From NCBI GenBank assembly GCA_009746045.1, contig RPFO01000130.1, forward strand, positions 3,118,868-3,168,867: 50,000 nt of DNA, written 5' to 3'. Positions 1-10,161 of this stretch are shown here, piece after piece. Numbering within the stretch: the stretch's first letter is position 1; the number at the start of each line of letters is the position of its first letter. Below the pieces are notes generated by a model. That model searched no databases and was not told the DNA's origin. It was given only the letters and a program-made list of their open reading frames with translations. This stretch comes from Mesostigma viride. Lineage: Eukaryota > Streptophyta > Mesostigmatophyceae > Mesostigmatales > Mesostigmataceae. Both the position numbers and the translations under genes were made by a program.

Positions 1-171
1 GTGTGATTCGCGTGTGTGATCGTGGGCTTAAAAGCAAAGCTTGTGATGCACTCCCCGCAAGTCCCCACCACATCGCGATTGTGATGCTGGCACCGCGCTA
101 GCGCCGGCTGTGTGTGTGGTTGGTGCTTGTGTGCGGCCCCCCCCCCCCCCCCTCCCTTCCCACCTTGCCAG

Positions 172-3100
172 GTGCCTGGCCTGGCGGTCGTGCTGGTGGG
201 CAGCCGCAAGGACAGCGAGACGTACGTGCGCAGCAAGAAGAGCGCGTGCGAGGAGGCTGGCATTTTGTCGCTGGGGGCCGACCTGCCCGAGGACGTCAGC
301 CAGGACAAGCTTCTGCAGGTGAGTGCAGGTGCCCCGTGACTGGGTCTCCCGTGGAGGCGTGCACACAATGTGGGAAGAAAGGTCTTTTTGATTGTTTTAC
401 GCCTCACGATGGGAACTAGGGATTAGGTACACACGAGTGTCGCCTCGGCTGGCCAGTCGCCTTATGCTCTCACTGCCACTCACGCCCGTCAGACACATGG
501 CTAACTGCCTCCATGTTGGGACGGCCTTGGCCGCGGATGCCAGCGCCTAGTGCCTGCACCGGTAGCAGATGTGGCACCCCCTTGTGCGTGCACTAGTGAC
601 AAGGCGTGTATGAAATACGTCGTGCGTGCAGCGTGGCCTGCCTCTCTCACCCTGTTTCATCCCCCCCCCCCCCTCTCATTGGGCTTGCCATCTGCGTGGC
701 GTGGCGCCGGGTGGCATTCTGTCCCCCCCCTGCCCCTGCCCCCCAGGTGATCCGGGACTTTAACGCGGACGACCGGGTGCACGGCATCCTGGTGCAGCTG
801 CCGCTGCCGAAACACATCGACGAGGAGAAGGTGCTGCAGGAGGTACGTTGCTGGCGCACGCAGGAGGGCAGGTGCTGCAGGCGGTGGGTGGTGGCTTGCA
901 GGCGGTGCTGGGGGCGCATGCTCGCACACATGCACTTACGCAGGGATTGCGCCTGTGCGGCGTGCCAAGGGTGGCCCGTGCGTGGGCGGTCAGATGGATT
1001 CATTTCAGATACATTATCAGGTGGCTTCCTGGTAGCGGCGTGCCGTGAATGTGTCGCATGTCGTAATGTGGTGTGCTGGGTGGTCGTGTGTTGCGGGCAG
1101 CCATGCCGCGCGGTGGTTGGGTTTCATGTTCGGACGCAGGGTTGCTGCACGGGTCATGACCCGGTGGCCACACGGACAAGCGCATGTGCCCGGTTCATAG
1201 CCAGTGAGAGGGCATGTGTGTGGTTCATGGCCTGGGTCATCGGCCAGGGCATGTGCCCCGTGATGGGGCATGTGTGGTGGTGGTGTGGGGGGGGGGAAAG
1301 CATGGGTGGGCATGCACGCGTGGGTGGTGGGGAGGGACTTGTGGGGATGAGGTTGCTGTGTGGGCGGTGAAGGGGCATATCAGCGTGCGGGTGGGAATAT
1401 AGTAGGTGATAGCGGCCGACTGGTTGGGGAGGAAGAACGTGAAGGAGGCATGAACAGAGCTCATGGGGGGGCAGCGCCCCCACCAGGCTCATGCTGGTCG
1501 GACATGGCCGGGCATGAAACATGGTGGAGGAATGCGTTGGCAGCCGGTTGCCACCGTCACGCGTGCTGGTCACCGTCACGCGTACTGGCCGCTGCGTGCC
1601 TGTGGGCTCGCAGTGCGCCCGCTTGCCACCGCTGGTTGGCTGTAGTGCGCCTGCCCGCCACCGCTGGTTGGCTGGTGTGGGCGCACATAAAGGGCTGCCA
1701 TCACACGCCCTAACCGCCTTGAGGAAGTGCAGCACGGTGTGGCGCTGTCCTCTTGTTGAAGGGGACGTTGTCCTCCACTTGTGGAAGGCATCACCTTTTG
1801 TTCGTGTCCTCGCCTCTGCTTCTTGTTGCGTTAGCTGTGCCCTCTCTTGCGGGTGCCAGCAGCGCGCCGCTTCCCCCTCATGGCCCCCATGGCTCCACAT
1901 GCCCCCCTTGTGCCCTGTTCACACGGCGCATGCCTGCGTGTTTCTGTCTGTGCTCGCTTGCTTGTGCACCCGCCACCTGTCCACCCGCCACCTGTCCACC
2001 TGCCAGATCAGCGTCGAAAAGGACGTGGACGGCTTCCACCCCATCAACATCGGCCGGCTGGCCATGCGCGGGCGTGACCCCCTCTTCGTGCCCTGCACGC
2101 CTAAGGTGAGCGCGCACACGCCCTGCACGGAGCTGCTGCAAACAGCCCTCGTCCACTCTCGCATCCCCTCCTTACCTGTTGGTGACTTAGCGCCGCCGTG
2201 CCCCCACTCCTTATGGCAGCGTGCTTGTGGGGCATGTTCGTGGGGCATCTTGTCGGCACATGTGGCCATGGGCTGCAAGGGTACTGCAGGGTGAAATGGA
2301 TGGCTGCTGCGGTTGTCGTGAACAGCGGATGCTTCCCGCTGGCCAAATTCATTCATGGGGTCCCCTTGCTCCACTGGCAGATGGTGGAGCCGCATGGCGG
2401 GCCACGTCCCACCTGCCCGTGCCGTCCTCACGCCTATCGCCATGCCCGGCTTTCGCAAGCAAGGCAACCAAGCACGGCCGCGGTGCTGCACAAACCCTCT
2501 CACCAGGTGGCAGCCGTGGTGGCCATGAGGAGCCTGGTCCACGGCATGGGCCTCTTGGTGTGATCCAGGGGCCTGCATGTGTTGGTTGTCTCCAAGAGCG
2601 ATGCGTGCCCTTGAATGAGCAGGGTGGGTGTGCGCGCGTGCTTGCCTCATGGAACAGGCGTACGCGCGTGCTTGCCTCATGGAACAGGCAGGCTGCTTGC
2701 CGCTGCATCCACGCGATTCGCCCACATGATGCGCGCCAGATGCGGGGCACGCACTCAGGGTCCCTGCCTTGTTTGGGCCGTCTCTGGCCACGGCACCGCC
2801 ACACAGTCGCATGGGCGGCCCATGCCATGCGTCCAAATGGGAGGTCATCCGCACGCGGTGACCCGCCCATCACCCATGCGGAACATTGTCCATGTCCATT
2901 CTCATAGATGTCCATGCTGCCTGTAATGTCTTGTCGCATGTTGCGCACCAACCACTCCCCCCCCCCCCCCCCCGCCCAGGGTTGCCTCGAGCTGCTGCTG
3001 CGGAGCGGCGTGGAGATCAAGGGCAAGCGCGCGGTGGTGATCGGCCGCAGCAACATCGTGGGCATCCCGGCCGCGTTCTTGCTGCAGGCGCGTGGCTAGC

Positions 3101-4500
3101 GTGGCCGCCCACCCTGCGCCCCCTGCCCCCTGTGTTCTTGCATTCCAAGCACTTGTTTACGCTATGCTCAGTATTGGAATTCTCGGATTGATTGTTTGGG
3201 CTTACAGCTTGATGACCGCTGGGTCAATGACATGGGCGCCCGCATGCTACGCTACGCATGAGCAGCTCATGAACAAGTACCCGGAAAATCTTTTCTTCAT
3301 AGATAGTAGTATAGATCCCGTGACAGTAGGATAGATCAACTATACTGTATATGATCCCGTGCGTGCATGTGGGAGCACGTTTGCCTGTCTGCACGCACCT
3401 GCCTGCTGCCCTCGCGCGGGGCTTCACGGCGCTGCGCCTCTGGTGCTGTCGTCGGCCTCATTTTGTTCCTTCCCCCAGGGACCGAGGGACCGAGGGACCG
3501 GGGTGTGGTTGCTGCGACCATGCCCCGCTGCTGCTGTGCCTCCGCATGTTGGCAGCGCGCTATCGTCGTGCTGGCAGCAGGCACCGCCACCAGGTTGCCC
3601 ACCATCCGCGCAGTGGCAGCGAAGAGGAGACACGTAGTGGGCGACATCTCACCTGCGATGCCATGTGGTACTGCCCCCCCCCTTGCTTCACCCCCCTTAA
3701 CGTTTTCCACCGTCACCCACTCACCGCCACAGAAGAAGGACGCGACGGTGACGGTTGTCCACTCACGCACCGTGGGCGCGGCCGACATTGTGCGCCAGGC
3801 GGACATCGTGGTGGCCGCGGTGGGCGTGGCCGAGATGGTCAAGGGCGACTGGCTCAAGCCAGGGTGCGCCGTCATCGACGTGGGCATCAACGCGGTGGAC
3901 GTGAGTGGCCCGTGCGCATGGGTGCGGATCGGCCCACACACGATACCGTAGTGATGTCGTTGGTGTAGTGCGTCTTGTTTTCAACAACAACAGTATCAAA
4001 TGATAACGACGTATGTTGATAATGGCTGTGCATGCACATGCTGTCAGGGGCGGCATTCTGTTGGTCTTCCTCTGATTCCGTAGAGCATTGGAGTTGCTGC
4101 ATCTCTGACATGCCTGCTAGAATAAGTGGTTGTTGGTGGCATATTTTAGCTGCTTACAGCAGCGTGAAGTAGCAGCCTACACTGGTAGGCATCGACAATC
4201 GTTTCCGCCAGGTGTATGTGTGATCACCTTGCAAGGTCCCTATTCACCCTCACTCTTTTTCCTATGCGTGCTGTGTGTGTGTGTGGAATTACGTGATGCA
4301 TGGTTCGGTTCCCAGGATGCGTCCAAGAAGACCGGGTACCGCCTGGTCGGAGATGTCGCCTATGCTGAGGCCGTCACGGTGGCCGGCAAGATCACGCCCG
4401 TGCCAGGTGGCGTCGGCCCATGACCATCGCCATGCTGCTGCAGAACACGCTGAACGCAGCGCAGAGGAAGTACGGCCTTCCGGTCACAGGCACCCAGTAG
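172..4500 (+). CDS. FOLD: Methylene-THF dehydrogenase/cyclohydrolase (FolD), 5'-partial, frameshifted last exon
   Basis: Converts 5,10-methylene-THF to 10-formyl-THF through NADP-dependent dehydrogenase and cyclohydrolase steps of one-carbon metabolism. Six exons can be read: 172-318, 747-842, 2007-2105, 2980-3087, 3733-3900 and 4316-4500, all joined in phase 0. Visible family marks are [10 protein letters not shown], the catalytic-lysine motif YVRSKK, the loop [37 protein letters not shown], the nucleotide-binding GRSNIVGIP, and the C-terminal PVPGGVGP. The wording is closest to plant FolD. The N-terminal exon(s), about 30 residues plus any targeting peptide, lie before the window. Intron 4 uses a GC donor (CAG|GCGCGT). 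Within PGGVGPMT the reading frame loses one base at about 4417-4420 (GGC CC ATG), giving an early TGA; the correct tail ([17 protein letters not shown]...) follows in the next frame to TAG at 4498-4500. A sequencing error in a C run or a real lesion are both possible. Identity is very sure. Confidence 0.93.
830..900 (+). repeat. Direct repeat across the FolD exon 2 donor
   Basis: The exon end GGTGCTGCAG at 830-839 recurs at 871-880, 41 bases downstream inside the intron. After the repeated ten bases the text is AGGTACGTTGCTGGC in the real copy and GCGGTGGGTGGTGGC in the second, so the splice-site region was copied and then diverged. A weaker third trace follows near 895-910. Confidence 0.5.
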
Positions 4501-4598
4501 CAAAGTTTACGCAGTGCTTGTACTTGTGTGGTTTTCCAGAGGCCTTAGTGGCAGGTACTGTAGCAGGTCCTATGGAAATAAGTTCAGGAACAAGCATC

Positions 4599-4603
4599 TG
4601 TAA
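4599..4603 (+). terminator. Putative poly(A) signal TGTAA
   Basis: TGTAA lies about 100 bases after the FolD stop codon. TGTAA (UGUAA) is the usual polyadenylation signal of chlorophyte green algae. A five-base motif is weak by itself, but its position fits. Confidence 0.35.
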
Positions 4604-4979
4604 GGCAACCTGACCGTGTAGTCTGTGCGTGCAAGCCAGCAGATTCTCCTTGGTTTCCAGCCGTCGTTTTTGGTCATGGCCGCCCAGGAAATCTTTTTCC
4701 TCACATTATCAGGACATTATGCCAATTTTCACACCAATTCATTTATGCGTGATGTCTGCCCAATGTACCCACCTTCATGGGGGCATTGTTGTCACCGACT
4801 AGCGTATATGGCAATTCAAATGAGCTTGATAATATTGACTGGTGACCGTCTTTCAGCGCGATGTTTAGTGAGTAAATTATGCGCTATCATTGGGGCTTTG
4901 GGTGCGGCCGAAAAAAGTCATGCGGCCCCCGAAGCTAACTAGTTTTGTGCGCAGCATCAGCGAGGTAGATAGCAATGAG
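4604..4979. other. Intergenic, no gene recognised
   Basis: This stretch has mixed composition and is less GC-rich than the exons. No conserved protein, RNA gene or tandem repeat was recognised in it. Confidence 0.5.
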
Positions 4980-5095
4980 ACATCCAGCGCAGGCCAGAAA
5001 TATGGAGAATCCGGACCATGGTGGCTCGAGCCAGCCGTTATCTTTTCCGCGTTTTCGAGTCGTTCAGGATGAGTATGAATGGAGATGGAAATGTC
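4980..5095 (+). mobile_element. Fragment of the TCAAGGAGACAACC-type MITE
   Basis: The text from CAGCGCAGGCCAGAAAT through the CGTTTTCGAGTCGTTCAGGATGA part matches the left part of the MITE copies at 5978 and 12711, without their first ten or so bases. It joins directly to the 5' untranslated region of the ORF1 copy that follows, so it is either an insertion into that element or shared ancestry of the two. Confidence 0.6.
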
Positions 5096-5099
5096 ACAA

Positions 5100-5756
5100 T
5101 CGACGAGCCACGAGCCACGAGGTAGCCATGGCTGACGGCGGAGCTCATAACTTTCACGTTTGGGCACCAAATTCGGCCATGAATATCACAATCGCTTCGT
5201 CTTTCTAAGACACACACACTGATATAATTTTCCGAAGCTATTATGCAATGTATGACGAGCAAACGCTCATCAACGCAACGCCAGGAGGACCACCGCCAGG
5301 CCAAACAACGGGAGGCCACCGACCGCGCTCGCCGCGAGTGCCGAGTGGTGCGTCGTTTCCCCCAGAAGCCAGGTGAGACGTCAACCACCCTCGCCGACGA
5401 GCTCAAGGACCAGCTCCTTACCCTCATGAGCCTGGTAGGTGAGGTAGAACTGCGTGGGTGCCACCGCCTTCCCCACTCACGGGACAAGGCGGCTAGCTCC
5501 CCCACCAGTCCTGCTCACCTTCCCGGCCTCCCCTGAGGACAAGCAGAGGTTCCTCTCTCGTCGCAAGAGGTTGCACGACCTCGCCTGGACGCTGGACGAC
5601 GACCTGACCCCCGCTCAGCAGCAGCAGCGACGCGACCTGTGGCCGGAATACCTCCGCCACAAGCAGGATCCCCAGAAGCCCAAGGTGTACTGGAGGGCCG
5701 GGCGGGGACCTGATGATCAACCACAAGATGTGGTCGCCCCCTGCGGGCTAGAATAG
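5100..5756 (+). pseudogene. ORF1-only LINE-like element, internally deleted copy A
   Basis: The 5' untranslated part (about 5100-5242) is the same as that of copy D (reverse strand, about 38734-38875), including the text around AATTTTCCGAAGCTATTA. The protein begins MTSKRSSTQRQ, matching MASKRSSAQRS in copy D. The middle domain is missing and the frame jumps to the conserved C-terminal part: a PHSRDKA segment, DKQRFLSRRKRLHDL, LDDDLTPAQQQQRRDLWPEYL and a KVYWRAGRG end. The motif LDDDLTPAQ...RR.LWP resembles the C-terminal nucleic-acid-binding domain of LINE-1 ORF1 proteins (Transposase_22 type). No reverse transcriptase is near. Degenerate. Confidence 0.6.
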
Positions 5757-5977
5757 CCCTAGCTTGAACCATTGGTAGTCACTGCCGCCATGGCAGCCAT
5801 GCCTAGAATGTTTGCCTAGCCTATCCATCATCAAGGAGACAACCAATCATACCTAGCCACGTGCCCCGCTAATGCACGGTACACAACCAGCCATAGCCTT
5901 AGCTTCGCCTTTGTACAGCCATGCTACGTGACTCCTGGCTACGATCAGATTACTTGCCCACGCTCCTTGTTATGATA
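5757..5977 (+). other. Remnant 3' region of ORF1 copy A with an isolated MITE end
   Basis: Non-coding sequence resembling ORF1-element 3' DNA in composition (phrases such as TAGCCCTAGCTTG). At 5831-5845 an isolated ATCAAGGAGACAACCA matches the MITE terminal repeat, but no partner end is close. Confidence 0.35.
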
Positions 5978-6225
5978 TCAAGGAGACAACCAGCGCAGGC
6001 CAGAAATCGGGAGAATCCGGACCATGGTAGCTCGAGCCTGCCGTTATCTTGTCCGCGTGTTCGAGTCGTTCAGGATGATGAAGATGAATGGTGATGGAAA
6101 TGTGTATCCGTGTGCATTGAAATTATGGCTGGCTTACGTGTAGAGCGACGAGATGACCTAGACGGTGGGGCCGGAAACAGCATGCTTGATCAGGGCGTGT
6201 GTTTCGAGCCTAACTGGCCGGGAGA
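5978..6225 (+). mobile_element. MITE copy, 3'-truncated
   Basis: Starts with TCAAGGAGACAACC after TA and follows the full-length copy at 6672-6968 (read in reverse) to GGCCGGGAG, where it stops about 40 bases short of the far terminal repeat. Together with 6672-6968 it makes an inverted pair. Confidence 0.75.
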
Positions 6226-6227
6226 TA

Positions 6228-6436
6228 TGATATGCTCACATGGATCTTGATTGCACCCACAGCATTTGCCGGATCGTCTATCGTGTCCGATTGCAGCTGT
6301 GGCATGCCTCTGGCTGATGCAGGAGAAAGGGGGTCTCTGCCCTTTCTTCCTGTTGTGCACACACAGGGATTTAAAGCACTAAGGTGCTCCGTGACTCCCC
6401 AACGGGAGCACGAGTTGAATTAATTAATTAATTAAC
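6228..6436 (+). mobile_element. TTAA-tailed 5'-truncated retroposon, second family
   Basis: Contains GGTGCTCCGTGACTCCCC, then CGGGAGCACG, then a (TTAA)n tail at about 6416-6436. The same text occurs at 33170-33350 and, reversed, at 29810-30000. A simple A/T repeat at the 3' end with variable 5' ends is typical of LINE or SINE 3' tails. Confidence 0.6.
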
Positions 6437-6671
6437 GCAACGCAGCCTGGCGGCTGCGGCTAAGCCCTGAAAATACATCTGCAGCTCCGGCTGCAGCGCT
6501 TTGATTCGCCCTCAGGCCCGGAAGGCAGCGGTGACACTAGTCGCGCAATGGTGGTTGCATGCCTAGCCCTCCCCCGGGCTTGCCTCGCCCTGACTGCATC
6601 GCCTGAGCCCAAGCGCAGTCGCCCTGGTGCGAACCTAGCTGGTCCGAGCTCGCCTTTGACATCAACTCTTA

Positions 6672-6968
6672 TCAAGGAGACAACCATATGGTGCTCACCA
6701 CTATAGACACTCCCGGCCGGCCAGTTAGGCTCGAAACACACGCCCTGATCAAGCATGCTGTTTCCGGCCCCACCGTCTAGGTCATCTAGTCGCTCTACAC
6801 CTAAGCCAGCCATCATTTCAATGCACAAGGCTGCACATTTCCATCACCATTCATGATTCTTCATCATCCTGACCGACTCGAACACGCGGACAAGATAACG
6901 GCAGGCTCGAGCTACCATGTATGGTCCGGATTCTCCTGATTTCTGGTCTGCGCTGGTTGTCTCCTTGA
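6672..6968. mobile_element. MITE, full-length, TA target duplication
   Basis: A 297-bp element with inverted ends TCAAGGAGACAACC / GGTTGTCTCCTTGA, flanked by TA at 6670-6671 and 6969-6970. It has no coding capacity. TA duplication and size fit a Tc1/mariner-type MITE. It interrupts ORF1 copy B. Further copies or pieces lie at 4980, 5978, 12711 and 29229; single ends at 5831 and 16594. Confidence 0.82.
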
Positions 6969-7183
6969 TATGGCTACTGGAACCGAAGCCCGGGAGCCTT
7001 CATGGAAGACGCGTGTTTTTCGGCACGCACGCCTCGCTTGCTGACCTGTGCTCGCACCTCATCTCCCACAACCGCGGCTGCTGGCCAAATGGCCTTCTTT
7101 GCAACATCTCTGAAGATCTCCCACGTGTTCTCCGCATGAATCGCCCCCAGCTCCAGCGCTTCGCCCTCCGGCTCCCTCCTCTG

Positions 7184-8729
7184 CCGTGTTGGTCTGTACG
7201 GCAGTACGGGGTACTCGGTAAAACCCTTGCGTACTGTATAAATACAGGTATTTTTGCGAGGGGTAAAAAATACGCGAAAAAACACGCAGTACGGCATACG
7301 GGGTATTTTTGAAATTGTGCTAAAAAAGTACGGGGTATTATTGAGGCCAAGGCTTAAAGTACGGGGTATTCTAAGGATGTGTGACCCTGCATCCAACAAA
7401 TGTTACTATGTACTATGCTCTCTGCTATTCATTAATGAGCATAATGGCAGTGACTTGCCACCTGCCACACTTAGATCGACATTGCAATACATCCTTCAAG
7501 TACATTTGTATATTGTGGACACGCAAACTATTGACCATCTAACACCGGTCTCTTTTATTACAATGCATTATTGACAACATAATACATGATTGAATGGTAT
7601 AATGCACCCAGAGCTCTGGCAGCCTCGATGCAGAGGATGTCATAGCACTATAGATGGCAGCTTCGCTGCACAATGACAACAAGTGCATGCCACGAATCCC
7701 TAAGAAATAAAATCATTGGCAATGAACCCAGAATTGACCTTCACTGCTGCGGCAGGTCCATACTTTGCCACTGCCGCGATCATGTTCTTGTACGAGGCAC
7801 TGGCGGCGACGTGAAACGGAATGCCATTCTCGTAAAAGAAAGAGGCCTGGGCAAGGCGGACTTCCTGGAGCTGCGCATTGGAAAAGCACTGTGGAATCGT
7901 CTTCTGCACTGCCTTGCCAGAGCCACAAGGGCCAGCACCCGGGGCAGCGGCAGGCAGAAGGGCCTTGGCAACGCGGGCACCGAGCACTGCCTTTTGCTCC
8001 TTCTTTTCCAACCGGGCTGCCTCAGCCGCCTGAAGCCTCCCGATCAGGCCTTCTACATTCCTAGACTGCTGGCAAAATGTGGCTCCCTTGTTGGGGATGT
8101 GGCCGAGATGGCCGACAGCGCGATCCTTGCTAAAGTTGCCAGGCCTGCCGAACTTGTAATCGCACAGCTTGCACGCCTGGCCACCTCTGGCCGACTACCA
8201 CGTCTTCCCCACTCACGGTCTTTTCCACCTCGTCAATCAGGTGGAGGTATTGATACTCCTCTCCCCTTTTGACGACTGGAACTCTAGGCATGGTCGCCTC
8301 TTTTAGGATTGCCTAGCGCACAATACATGAACCGGCGCACCCGGCACCCTCTATTTGCTTTAATTGCGCCTTCACTCTTCTGCGTCTTTCTGGCAGTGCA
8401 CACGTCCCTAAACCTTATGATTCTGCCATGCATGCTCTGTCCCCTCGCAGCTTTTCTCCCGCGAATAAAAAATCCTGTCAAAAAATGTAGAAAGGCACAC
8501 CGTCACGCGTGTACTAGCAAGTAGCTATGCACTCGCTGCAATTTCAGCAATTTCAGTACCACTGACAGGTCTGGGCCTCTCCCCACCGCGTGACACGTCC
8601 ACGACCTCCAAAATCGGCTAAGTCCAAAGTGAAAAACAGTGAAAATCGTACGGCGTACGCGGTCGAAAGCGTCAGTACCGTGGAATACGGCGTATTTTCA
8701 TACCCGAGGTGCCGTACGAACCAACACGG
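7184..8729. mobile_element. hAT-superfamily DNA transposon, 1546 bp, with 8-bp target duplication
   Basis: Flanked by the identical octamer CTCCTCTG at 7176-7183 and 8730-8737, an 8-bp duplication typical of hAT elements. The ends are inverted repeats CCGTGTTGGTCTGTACGGCA and, reversed, CCGTGTTGGTTCGTACGGCA (18 of 20 bases equal). Subterminal copies of TACGGGGTA-like words (7203, 7300, 7330, 7360 and near 8650-8710) look like transposase binding sites. The interior carries the N-terminal part of a BED/DUF659-type transposase on the minus strand. It sits inside ORF1 copy B, whose protein match resumes after it. Confidence 0.85.
7700..8291 (-). pseudogene. hAT transposase N-terminal remnant (BED zinc finger + DUF659 start)
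   Basis: Read on the minus strand from ATG at 8291 (MPRVPVVKRGEEYQY), with one frame change near 8180-8195, then open to TAG at 7700. The zinc finger reads ACKLCDYKF....NFSKDRAVGHLGH....ATFCQ, the C-x2-C...H...C pattern of plant hAT-type BED fingers. After a basic Ala-rich linker comes ASFFYENGIPFHVAASASYK, matching the opening of the DUF659 domain. The catalytic core and the C-terminal dimerisation domain are absent, so the element cannot move by itself. Confidence 0.75.
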
Positions 8730-9709
8730 CTCCTCTGGCGCTCCGACGCCGAGATCTGGCCCCCCCCTCCCACCGTCGCGACCGACACCATCGTCCGCAC
8801 CCTCCTTATTAAGGAAGCTTTCGAGCAGCACGTGACTCCCCTCGCTGCAGATGTGGCGGCAAGGGGCAGCATGCTGGCTACTGAGCTCCCTCACCTTTCC
8901 ACCACCGTCACCTCCACCTCCACCCTCCTCGCCTCCACCTCCACTGCCACCTCCACCGCCACCGCCACCATCAAAACCCAGCTCCTCGACATCGACCAGC
9001 AGCGCCTCAAGGACATTACGCCATCGCCATCGAGTGCCTGCAAAATACCGCAGGCCTCACCGCCCAGGCGGTGAAGGACATTGCCGCCATTGAAGCCAGC
9101 CCCTGCTGGCCCAGCCGGCGATGCCCGGCCCTCCCACCCAGACCTGGGCGGACCTAAGCACCACACCACCTCCACCACCTCCACCATCGCGGCACAGCTC
9201 AAGCAACAAGCGCTCGACCTCCGCGAGGAGGCCAACCTCGCCCAGCGCAGCCACAACGTCATCGTCAAGCACTTCGACCAGCCAGCAGGTGAGACCTCGG
9301 AGACTCTTCTCATGGCTTTTAAGCGCGACATTCTTGCCCCCATGCAACTCACTGGTGAGCTGCGGATGTCGGCTGTCCGCCTTCCCCGCGCGCGGGGTAA
9401 GGCTGGCCTGGCTACCCTGCTCCTCACCTTTAAGTATATGGCAGATAAGTTGCCATTTCTTAAATGCCGCAACTGATCGAAGCTCTCGAGGACTTCCTAC
9501 ACGCTGGACCACGACTTGACCCTGGCCCAGCAACAACGGCTACTACGCGAGCTATGGCCGATCGACCTACCTTCAGCCGCTCCGGCAGAGCGCAGGGGGA
9601 AAACCGGATAGTGGAGGGGGGCGGTCATCCACGTCGACCACAAGCCCTGGCAGGCGCCCCCTGCCGGCCACCCCAGCAACCTCAGTCAGAATGTATCACA
9701 GTAGTGTAG

Positions 9710-9911
9710 TTTAGTCAGGCTCAGCCTAGTACGTGGCCTACGCGCATGTGCGCCCATAATGCCCCCCCCCCCCATGGATGATGCCTTAAGAATTTAGCCA
9801 AGCTATGCCTATAATGGGACTCCCCATGGATGCTGCATTAAGAATTTAGCCAAGCTCTGCCTATGCAGAGAGTCATTCTGATGAGACGCCGTGCCCTAGC
9901 TTTTGTATAGC
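9710..9911 (+). mobile_element. 3' untranslated region of ORF1 copy B, first part
   Basis: Contains TTAAGAATTTAGCCAAGCT twice and the phrase GCAGAGAG...GATGAGACGCCGTGCCCTAGC, which recurs in the 3' regions of the copies at 31390-32740 and 36786-38875 (minus strand). The phrase is broken at about 9911 by the palindrome and resumes at 14217 with CATGATGATCTTCC. Confidence 0.65.
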
Positions 9912-10161
9912 TGTCGCGTGCTGGTCCATTACGTTCTTATTTACGTGGGGGTAAACTATTGTGACGTGACTTTTACGTCCGTGGAACCTTTGCGGTTTAC
10001 TTTACCGCTTTGTCTTGGCGCCGCGCCGCGGAATCACGCGTCCGCTGAATCGTCGGCGGATCTTCTGAATTTGTCCAAGTGCAAGTGCGTTCGCATTTGT
10101 GGCAGTGGGCTAGGGGGGGATTTGGGCTACCGGTCGTCACCGGGGCAGTCCAGGCGCTGGT

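Larger units (their letters stand above)
6437..9709 (+). pseudogene. ORF1-only LINE-like element copy B, split by two insertions
   Basis: Three blocks together match copy D: 6437-6671 (AQRSLAA region to PEPKRSRPG), 6969-7183 (VFFGTHASLADLCSHLI to LQRFALRLPP) and 8730-9709 (EIWPPPP, the LAADVAARGS coiled-coil part, AAQLKQQALDLREEANLAQR, LPRARGKAGLATLLLTFK, and the C-terminal LTLAQQQR-like part). The first gap is filled by the MITE at 6672-6968, the second by the hAT element at 7184-8729. The 5' end is truncated just after the TTAA tail of the preceding repeat. Several frameshifts show it is dead. Its 3' untranslated region continues to 9911 and, beyond the palindrome, from 14217 to 14440. Confidence 0.7.

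Noticed and set aside
7673-8272. 199-codon plus-strand frame
   Set aside because: It is the antisense of the hAT transposase remnant, whose minus-strand reading has the zinc finger and DUF659 motifs.
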